Assembly (NCBI GenBank): GCA_016285335.1
Contig: JAEEQO010000186.1
Span: 1 to 5,851 of the forward strand
Length of the DNA: 5,851 nucleotides
From: Victivallales bacterium
GTDB taxonomy: Bacteria > Verrucomicrobiota > Lentisphaeria > Victivallales > UBA1829
Direction of reading: 5' to 3'
Made by a program: the position numbers and the translations under genes. The notes beneath the pieces are model-generated. The model was given only the letters and a program-made list of their open reading frames with translations, ran no database searches and was not told where the DNA came from. Of this stretch, positions 1 to 3,966 are shown in pieces. The number at the start of each line of letters is the position of its first letter. Positions within the stretch are counted from its first letter, which is position 1.

Positions 1-311
1 CGGATATTCTTCACGATCTCGGTCACGGCAAGTCGGTTCTGAGCAAGATTGTCGTCCCCTCGTTCGCCGATGCCGTGCAGGAAGATGAGGATCGCCGGTT
101 TGCCCTTCTCGTCTCTATTATACAGATGCTGGTTGTAGTTCAGCTTGTCTTCGCCTTTCCTGAAGACCTGCTGTTCCAGCTCAAGGTCCTTTTGAAGTTT
201 CTTCTCACGGGCGAAAGGTTCCGGCCGTTGAGGAGCTGGCCCCTGGGCATAAAGCCCGGCAGTTGCGATGATGCCAAGGGTGATCGCGAGAGTCCTGACG
301 AAAGTTTTCAT
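1..311 (-). CDS. Secreted alpha/beta-hydrolase (esterase-like), 5' part only, cut by window edge
   Basis: The first 103 codons of a gene that runs off the left edge of the window. Residues 1-22 form a classic signal peptide: a basic start (MKTFVR), a hydrophobic core, and a cleavage site after LYA. A charged Lys/Glu-rich linker follows (residues 30-56). The segment from about residue 57 (LNYNQHLYN) leads through a hydrophobic beta strand (AILIFL) into LHGIGERGDDN at residues 78-88. The HG followed by GERG.DN is the oxyanion-hole region typical of prolyl-oligopeptidase-like, dienelactone-hydrolase-like and carbohydrate-esterase alpha/beta hydrolases. The catalytic Ser, Asp and His would lie beyond the window, so substrate is open; an acyl or feruloyl esterase on hemicellulose is an inference from the nearby GH67 gene. 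The start is fixed by GGAGGA seven bases upstream. It lies 118 bases downstream of the small ORF at 430-570 and probably shares its promoter. Confidence 0.85.
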   Translation of the reverse strand, partial: MKTFVRTLAITLGIIATAGLYAQGPAPQRPEPFAREKKLQKDLELEQQVFRKGEDKLNYNQHLYNRDEKGKPAILIFLHGIGERGDDNLAQNRLAVTEIVKNI

Positions 312-318
312 TCTGATG

Positions 319-324
319 TCCTCC
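319..324 (-). promoter_or_regulatory. Strong Shine-Dalgarno site for the hydrolase
   Basis: GGAGGA on the minus strand, seven bases before the ATG at 311. This is the best ribosome-binding match in the window. It fixes the start that places the signal peptide at the N-terminus. Confidence 0.8.
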
Positions 325-429
325 ATACGGTGTGGTTTATGAAAATTGTTGAACCTTCAATGCATCCGCGAGCGGGAATTTCGTCCCCTTCGCCTTCGGG
401 AACTTCCAGTCGACGTTCATGCCCGGCTT

Positions 430-570
430 TCAGGCGTATCCGGGCTTGATGTCTTTTGCGTGCAGATGCGTGATGACCCGCAGGCAGAAGACAGCGCACA
501 GCATGGCGGCGAACATACGGAAAAAGAAACGGGCGGGGAAGGTCGTGGAAGCAGCGGGCGTCGTTTTCAT
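430..570 (-). CDS. Small signal-peptide-like ORF (46 aa), frame continues past a TGA
   Basis: Not a recognised family. The start at 570 has AGGAAAGG (577-584) six bases upstream, a good ribosome site, so translation from here is plausible. The product is MKTT followed by a Ser/Thr/Pro/Arg-rich stretch, then a hydrophobic core (about residues 19-34, MFAAMLCAVFCLRVIT), and HLHA with a possible cleavage before KDIKPGYA. It ends in TGA at 430-432. The same frame then stays open for 30 codons, containing an ATG at 420 and ending in TAA at 337. That tail (NVDWKFP, KGTKFPLADAL) looks protein-like. The possibilities are a short secreted peptide or leader, a gene broken by a point mutation to TGA, or two tiny ORFs. 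It lies just upstream of and in line with the esterase gene, and about 100 bases downstream of a promoter. Confidence 0.4.
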   Translation of the reverse strand: MKTTPAASTTFPARFFFRMFAAMLCAVFCLRVITHLHAKDIKPGYA

Positions 571-670
571 CGGAAGCCTTTCCTGTTTTGTTCGGGAACA
601 GCCGCGAAGCAAGGGGGCTTCGAGGCAAACCCCCGGTCAGATCAATGAGGATTTAAATTGATTTTTCCAT

Positions 671-699
671 AATATAATTTAGGGTTTTACAAAAGTCAA
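671..699 (-). promoter_or_regulatory. Sigma70-type promoter for the small ORF and hydrolase
   Basis: On the minus strand there is TTGACT (699-694), a 17-base spacer, then TATATT (676-671). Both boxes differ from consensus by one or two bases and the spacing is ideal. Transcription would start near 664, giving a leader of roughly 95 bases before the ATG at 570. No equally good promoter was found between 430 and 311, so the hydrolase probably shares this transcript. Confidence 0.65.
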
Positions 700-721
700 G
701 TTAAGAAACGCAAAAAAGCGG

Positions 722-745
722 AAAAAAGTTGCTATTATAATAGCA
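722..745 (-). terminator. AT-rich palindrome followed by a T tract, possible weak terminator
   Basis: TGCTATTATAATAGCA at 730-745 is a perfect 16-base palindrome. On the minus strand it is followed, two bases later, by six T residues (727-722). This is the layout of a weak intrinsic terminator for anything transcribed leftwards through 790-1145. The palindrome also contains TATAAT on both strands, so an alternative reading is a -10 box or an operator. No matching -35 box was seen at the right distance on either strand. Confidence 0.35.
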
Positions 746-789
746 TCAGTATGTTATATCATTCGAAATTCATCTGAGAGAAGGTCGCC

Positions 790-921
790 TCACCTCTGAC
801 CGGTTCTTTGAGTGAGCAGGGCATAGCCGGTTTCTCCGTTTCTCCGCGAGCTCACCTCACCTCGCACGACAGCCGAACGGGTCAGTTCCATGAAACCGTT
901 TCCGTATCGTATGCTTTTCAT
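790..921 (-). CDS. Possible small ORF B (43 aa), overlaps ORF A by ATGA
   Basis: Not a recognised family. It runs from ATG at 921 to TGA at 790-792 and begins MKSIRYGNGFMELTR. GGAG sits six bases before the ATG, and the ATG overlaps the stop of the ORF at 918-1145 in an ATGA arrangement, a layout often seen with translational coupling. Against it being real: it is short, shows no recognisable motif, and most of it lies inside the inverted-repeat block at 874-948. If that repeat is a DNA or RNA element, the open frame may be accidental. No signal peptide or membrane segment is visible. Confidence 0.2.
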   Translation of the reverse strand: MKSIRYGNGFMELTRSAVVRGEVSSRRNGETGYALLTQRTGQR

Positions 922-948
922 GCGATACTCCAACGATTGACCCGTTCG
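874..948 (+). repeat. Nested inverted-repeat module (11-bp outer arms, 10-bp inner hairpin)
   Basis: The outer arms CGAACGGGTCA (874-884) and TGACCCGTTCG (938-948) are perfect complements. Inside lies GTATCGTATG (904-913), a five-base loop (CTTTT), and CATGCGATAC (919-928). This makes a 10-bp stem with one U-G pair when read as plus-strand RNA; the same position is an A-C mismatch in minus-strand RNA. The asymmetry slightly favours a plus-strand RNA fold. No U tract follows, so it is not a terminator. It could be a small structured RNA, a multicopy palindromic element or a protein-binding dyad. Confidence 0.6.
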
Positions 949-1145
949 CTCCCAAAATCCAACTTTTTTTGCATATCCCCTTTTTCGCGCATTTCTGGCG
1001 GGTCAATTAGGGACATAAAAGTTTCTCGTGAGCTTAAATCTTTCGTATTTCTTCGCATAGGATACTCGAAGTGTAGACCTATTCGCTTTTTTTCGTCAAA
1101 AAGCGTCTTTAATGCCGCTTTTTCGGCATCCCGAACAAAATACAT
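918..1145 (-). CDS. Possible small ORF A (75 aa), unrecognised
   Basis: Runs from ATG at 1145 to TGA at 918-920. The product is charged and soluble-looking (MYFVRDAEKAALKTLFDEKKR at the start, MQKKLDFGSERVNRW near the end), with no signal peptide, membrane helix or familiar motif. There is no Shine-Dalgarno sequence before the ATG, and an in-frame TGA lies a few codons upstream, so the start is weak. An internal ATG at residue 30 has only a GAG ahead of it. The C-terminal stop sits inside the 904-928 hairpin. No promoter was found upstream. The opposite strand is also open across this stretch, which lowers confidence that either frame is coding. Confidence 0.22.
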   Translation of the reverse strand: MYFVRDAEKAALKTLFDEKKRIGLHFEYPMRRNTKDLSSRETFMSLIDPPEMREKGDMQKKLDFGSERVNRWSIA

Positions 1146-1174
1146 ATTTCGGTTTTGAGCTCAAAATCGAGATA
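1145..1174 (+). repeat. 30-base near-perfect palindrome
   Basis: The 15-base arms TATTTCGGTTTTGAG and CTCAAAATCGAGATA meet at the centre with no spacer. In plus-strand RNA all 15 positions can pair, two of them as G-U; on the minus strand those two become A-C mismatches. The central 14 bases (TTTTGAGCTCAAAA, 1153-1166) are perfectly symmetrical. No T tract follows, so it is not an intrinsic terminator. It abuts the next inverted repeat at 1175, suggesting one composite element. Confidence 0.65.
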
Positions 1175-1282
1175 AAACAGGTCATTTGAGCCACAAAGTT
1201 TCCATTATTTTCGCATAATAAGCTCAGTTCCCTATCGGTTTGAGAAACTTTTCCTCATTTTTGGAGCAGGACTGACCTGTTT
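1175..1282. repeat. Nested long-range inverted repeat
   Basis: AAACAGGTCA (1175-1184) is perfectly complementary to TGACCTGTTT (1273-1282). Within it AAAGTTTC (1195-1202) pairs with GAAACTTT (1244-1251), and TGAG (1187-1190) can pair with CTCA (1254-1257). An inner ATTAT/ATAAT hairpin lies at 1205-1219. The arms are in consistent nested order, as in a multi-branch RNA stem or a palindromic insertion. No function can be assigned. Confidence 0.45.
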
Positions 1283-1379
1283 CAAGGCTCTCAAAAACTG
1301 AGAATTTGGGCCGGTTTGGGAGGGGTGTATGCGAGCAGACCTGCTCTGAGGATGTCTCTCAAAGTCCTGTTCTGAGCTC
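1264..1379. repeat. Two diverged copies of a ~69-base unit (weak)
   Basis: GAGCAG occurs at 1264 and 1333, and CTCTCAAA at 1288 and 1356, with CTGAG following each, so landmark words recur at an offset of 68-69 bases. Similarity between the landmarks is low. GAGCAG-AC-CTGCTC at 1333-1346 is a small dyad in its own right. GAGCTC occurs at 848, 1157 and 1374. The stretch 1283-1398 otherwise shows no gene. Confidence 0.3.
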
Positions 1380-1398
1380 GAAATGTGGGGAGAAAAGC

Positions 1399-1428
1399 AA
1401 AAAAAAAAGCCACTCTTAGAGGAGTGGC
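1399..1428 (-). terminator. Intrinsic terminator of the tRNA-Ala gene
   Basis: On the minus strand GCCACTC and GAGTGGC form a 7-bp GC-rich stem with a six-base loop (1409-1428), followed at once by ten T residues (1408-1399). It begins 12 bases after the tRNA's CCA end, so it closes the tRNA transcript cleanly. Confidence 0.92.
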
Positions 1429-1439
1429 GGAAGATTCAA

Positions 1440-1516
1440 TGGTGGAGTATATGAGACTCGAACTCATGACCTCCTCGCTGCCAGCGAGGCGCTCTAGCCA
1501 ACTGAGCTAATACCCC
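1440..1516 (-). tRNA. tRNA-Ala (anticodon GGC), CCA encoded
   Basis: A 77-base cloverleaf. The acceptor stem is GGGGTAT pairing with ATACTCC. The D-arm is GCTC with loop AGTTGGCTA and GAGC. The anticodon arm CCTCG-CTGGCAG-CGAGG places GGC at the anticodon position. The variable loop is AGGTC, and the T-arm is ATGAG-TTCGAGT-CTCAT. The discriminator base is A and CCA is present in the gene. The third acceptor pair is G-U, the G3-U70 pair that is the main identity element for alanyl-tRNA synthetase, which independently supports Ala. It reads GCC (and with wobble GCU) codons, fitting the GCC-rich genes nearby. It is a single-gene unit with its own promoter and terminator. Confidence 0.97.
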
Positions 1517-1534
1517 AAACTTTGTTGATGAAAT

Positions 1535-1564
1535 ATAATATACCATCATTCCACAAAAAATCAA
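1535..1564 (-). promoter_or_regulatory. Promoter of tRNA-Ala
   Basis: On the minus strand TTGATT (1564-1559) is followed after 16 bases by TATATT (1542-1537), or after 18 bases by TATTAT (1540-1535). Transcription would start about 14 bases before the mature tRNA 5' end at 1516. The TTGAYT/TATATT pattern matches the promoters at 671-699 and 3866-3893. Confidence 0.7.
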
Positions 1565-1598
1565 CCCCAAATAGCAGAAAATGGCTTTTTTTTTCGTT

Positions 1599-1630
1599 TT
1601 TTGACGATTGTAAAAGTACAACGGTCAAAA
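1599..1630 (-). other. Long stem-loop in the 3' region of the GH67 transcript
   Basis: The arms at 1599-1612 and 1617-1630 form a 14-bp stem around a four-base loop. On the minus strand there is one G-U pair and one C-C mismatch; on the plus strand there are two mismatches, so a leftward RNA folds better. It lies about 55 bases after the GH67 stop. The tail after it is A-rich rather than T-rich, so it is not a standard terminator; it may protect the mRNA 3' end or be a bare dyad. A GC-rich dyad-like stretch near 1636-1665 precedes it. Confidence 0.45.
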
Positions 1631-1685
1631 GGTGGCATGCCGTACCGGAGCGAAGCCCGGCACTGCAACAAGTGGCTATGCCTCC

Positions 1686-3809
1686 TTACTTCTTGAGGGC
1701 GCCGTCGAGCGCGCGGTTCACGTCTTCCGGTTTCGGGCAGAAATGCACGTTGTTGGGGAAGCTAATGCGTTTGAGCTTGGCGAGGTCGTAGATCGGCGGC
1801 GTGATCCCCTTCGGCAGCGGGAGCTTGTTGACGCTCTGGTAGAACAGGATGCAGGCGTCCTTCCACCACACGGCTTCGCGGGCCTGAAGTTTCAGGCGGC
1901 CGAGCACCAGATTGTAGCGTTCCGGGTCGACGTAGATCTTGACGGATTCCCAGATGCCGGGATAGGTCGCGGCGGTCTTCGCGCCGGATTCGAACTGGCC
2001 GCAGAGGTGTTCCCAGAAGGTGTCGCCGGTGGGCATCTTCTGCTTCCAGCCGATGCGATGGAACCAGAGCCAGTAGCGTTCGGGACAGGTCTTCAGGTCG
2101 TTGAACTGGTCGCAGAGCGGGGCGTTGTACTGCATCACGGTACCGGTGCCCTTCTTCGTTCGGTCGGCGCCGAGCTCGGTCTCGGTGGCGTCGAAGACCT
2201 TGCGGCCGGGAACGTTTTCGTTGGTAGAGAGGAGCGAGGCGTACTTCAGGAACGACTCGTTGCCGGTCTGGTAGAGCCACGGACCGGGGCCGTAGTGGTT
2301 GCCGAGCGTGGAGGCGAAGATGTGGGCGAGCCCGAGCGGCATCATGTACTGGCGGATGGCCGGCACGCTGCTCATCATCATGTCGCACACGGGGTCGACG
2401 AACGCCGGATTCGGCGTGAAGGTCTGCGCGAGCCACTCCTTCGCGATGGCGTCGGCCTTCAGGTCCGGGTTCCAGGCGAGACGCCCGAACGCGTACCAGT
2501 TGGCCTGGGCGAACGGGTGGCGGGTCCAGTTCACGTCGTCGCCGATATTCGCCACGCCGGCGATCATGCCGGATTCGGCGATCTTCTTCGCGACGGTGCT
2601 GCCAGGTCCGTTCTGGTAGGTGTCGCTGTCGAGCACTTCCTTCCAGAGCGTGGCGAGATATGCCAGATGGTTGGACTGGCCGAGGTATTCCTGCGTGATC
2701 TGGAACTCCATCGCGAGCGGGATCTTCGTGATCTTGCCGAAGAGCGGGTGAAAAGGCTCGCAGGGCTGGAAGTCGAGCGGGCCGTTCTTCGCCTGCACGA
2801 TCACGTTGTCGCGGAACTTGCCTTCGAGCGGCTGGAATTCAAGCAGCGCCTGCTGAACGCGTTCCTGCGGCTTCTGTCCGTACACGAACGCGCGCCAGAT
2901 CACCACGCCGCCGTAGGGCTTGAGCGCGTCCGCCATGACGTTCGCGCCGTCGGCGTGGGTGCGCCCGTAGTCGCACGGTCCGGGCTGGCCTTCGCTGTTC
3001 GCCTTCACCAGGAATCCGCCGAAATCGGGGATCAGGGTGTAAATCTCCTTCGCCTTGTCGCGCCACCATGCGGCGACTTCCGTCTTCAGCGGGTCGGCGT
3101 CCTTCAGGTTGCCGATGACCATGGGCGAGGCGAAGTTCACGGAGAGGAATACGCGGATGCCGTAGGGACGCAGCACGTCGGCGATCGCCTTCACCTTCTG
3201 GAGGTTTTCGGTGAGCAGCATCTTCGGCGACGCGTTCACGTTGTTCAGCACGGTCGCGTTGATGCCGATGGAGGCGTTGGCGCGGGCGTACTCGGCGTAG
3301 CGCGGCGACACGGTGCCGGGGAGCTCGTCCCACTTCCAGATGGAGTTGCCGGCGTAGCCGCGTTCCACGGTGCCGTCGAGGTTGTCCCAGTGGTTCAGCA
3401 TGCGGTATTTGTAGTACGGGACTTCCTTCACATAGTAGTTGTCGGTGATCTGGCTGCCGCAGGCCTGTTCCCGCAGCAGATGATAAGCGCCGTAAAGCAA
3501 CCCGATGTCGGTCTGCGCGTGGATCTTCACCGTGTCGTTCATGATGCGGATCTCGAATCCCTCGCTGCCGAGGTCGTTGCGGTGCTTGTCGGTCGAGACC
3601 GCCCAGTTGCGCTGGCGGAACCGGGAAAGCTCGCTGAGCACGATGTTCATCGTGGCGCTGATGGGTTTGTCCGTGTCCATATGATAGGCGTTTTTGTCGG
3701 GGATGGGCGTCCGGAGCCAGAGGCCGCTGCCGTCGTCGGCGGGCGCGGCGATTGCTGTGGTGAGGCCGAGGAGCAGCCCGAGGGCGGCGTTTCGTGCGGT
3801 ATTCGACAT
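1686..3809 (-). CDS. Alpha-glucuronidase, glycoside hydrolase family 67, secreted (707 aa)
   Basis: Removes alpha-1,2-linked (4-O-methyl)glucuronic acid from the terminal xylose of xylan oligosaccharides. The start at 3809 is chosen over a longer frame (to 3893) because AAAGGA lies 10 bases upstream and a signal peptide follows at once: hydrophobic core at residues 8-20, cleavage near AIA-AP (about 21). The extra 28 codons would overlap the promoter. The N-terminal GH67 domain covers about 30-130, with a TIM-barrel core from about 130. Family catalytic residues are all present: general acid E273 in NSEGQPGP, and the paired carboxylates D346 in KNGPLDFQ and E374 in MEFQITQEY. Their spacing (73 and 28 residues) equals that of Cellvibrio GlcA67A. 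The all-alpha C-terminal domain (about 450-707) is complete, and the length is normal for the family. Export implies periplasmic or surface action; how substrates arrive is not shown here. It is transcribed alone from the promoter at 3866-3893. Confidence 0.96.
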   Translation of the reverse strand: MSNTARNAALGLLLGLTTAIAAPADDGSGLWLRTPIPDKNAYHMDTDKPISATMNIVLSELSRFRQRNWAVSTDKHRNDLGSEGFEIRIMNDTVKIHAQTDIGLLYGAYHLLREQACGSQITDNYYVKEVPYYKYRMLNHWDNLDGTVERGYAGNSIWKWDELPGTVSPRYAEYARANASIGINATVLNNVNASPKMLLTENLQKVKAIADVLRPYGIRVFLSVNFASPMVIGNLKDADPLKTEVAAWWRDKAKEIYTLIPDFGGFLVKANSEGQPGPCDYGRTHADGANVMADALKPYGGVVIWRAFVYGQKPQERVQQALLEFQPLEGKFRDNVIVQAKNGPLDFQPCEPFHPLFGKITKIPLAMEFQITQEYLGQSNHLAYLATLWKEVLDSDTYQNGPGSTVAKKIAESGMIAGVANIGDDVNWTRHPFAQANWYAFGRLAWNPDLKADAIAKEWLAQTFTPNPAFVDPVCDMMMSSVPAIRQYMMPLGLAHIFASTLGNHYGPGPWLYQTGNESFLKYASLLSTNENVPGRKVFDATETELGADRTKKGTGTVMQYNAPLCDQFNDLKTCPERYWLWFHRIGWKQKMPTGDTFWEHLCGQFESGAKTAATYPGIWESVKIYVDPERYNLVLGRLKLQAREAVWWKDACILFYQSVNKLPLPKGITPPIYDLAKLKRISFPNNVHFCPKPEDVNRALDGALKK

Positions 3810-3819
3810 GGGAAGGGGG

Positions 3820-3827
3820 TCCTTTCT
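3820..3827 (-). promoter_or_regulatory. Ribosome-binding site that sets the GH67 start
   Basis: AGAAAGGA on the minus strand, 10 bases before the ATG at 3809. The spacing is slightly long. It selects the start that puts the signal peptide at the N-terminus and excludes the 28-codon upstream extension. Confidence 0.6.
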
Positions 3828-3865
3828 GAGGTTATTTCTATTTAGATGAATCTGCGTCAAAAAGT

Positions 3866-3893
3866 AATATAACAGCGGAATCCGGGAAGTCAA
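3866..3893 (-). promoter_or_regulatory. Promoter of the GH67 gene
   Basis: TTGACT (3893-3888), 16 bases, then TATATT (3871-3866) on the minus strand. The same two boxes are used at 671-699. Transcription would start near 3859, leaving a leader of about 50 bases. No clear operator dyad overlaps it. Confidence 0.7.
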
Positions 3894-3925
3894 GCGGAAA
3901 CCGCACGGAAATGTGCCTGATTTTC

Positions 3926-3955
3926 CTGCCGGTTTCCGGCAGTTCTTTCGAAAGA
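3926..3955. other. GC-rich hairpin next to a 12-base palindrome, between repeat gene and GH67
   Basis: CTGCCGG-TTT-CCGGCAG (3926-3942) is a perfect 7-bp hairpin, and TCTTTCGAAAGA (3944-3955) is a perfect palindrome one base away. Together they sit just after the stop of the repeat-protein gene (3967). On the minus strand the hairpin is followed by GAAAATC, with no T tract, so intrinsic termination is doubtful. Read on the plus strand it is followed by TTCTTTCG. It most likely marks the 3' end of the repeat-protein mRNA. Confidence 0.45.
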
Positions 3956-3966
3956 CCGTTCAGGCG

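Noticed and set aside
430..432. Selenocysteine at the in-frame TGA of the small ORF
   Set aside because: No convincing SECIS-type stem-loop follows the TGA, the product is not a known redox family, and no Sec machinery is visible.
75..449. 124-codon plus-strand ORF over the hydrolase start
   Set aside because: The minus strand there carries a signal peptide, the HG/GERG.DN hydrolase motif and a strong GGAGGA ribosome site.
734..741. TATAAT in the 730-745 palindrome as a promoter
   Set aside because: No acceptable -35 box lies 16-18 bases upstream on either strand. The terminator-like T tract is a better, though weak, explanation.
808..1158. 116-codon plus-strand ORF in the spacer
   Set aside because: It begins with TTG, has no ribosome site, has a Ser/Phe/Arg-rich composition without motifs, and overlaps inverted repeats. 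It is likely open by chance or because the block is structured.
1436..1621. 61-codon minus-strand ORF across the tRNA
   Set aside because: Its C-terminal half is a translation of the tRNA-Ala gene itself, a common false gene call, and the start lies upstream of the tRNA promoter.
1632..3845. 737-codon open frame on the plus strand opposite the GH67 gene
   Set aside because: It is rich in Val, Gly, Arg, His and Glu with no domain pattern, as expected for the antisense of a GC-rich gene. The minus strand holds all GH67 catalytic motifs.
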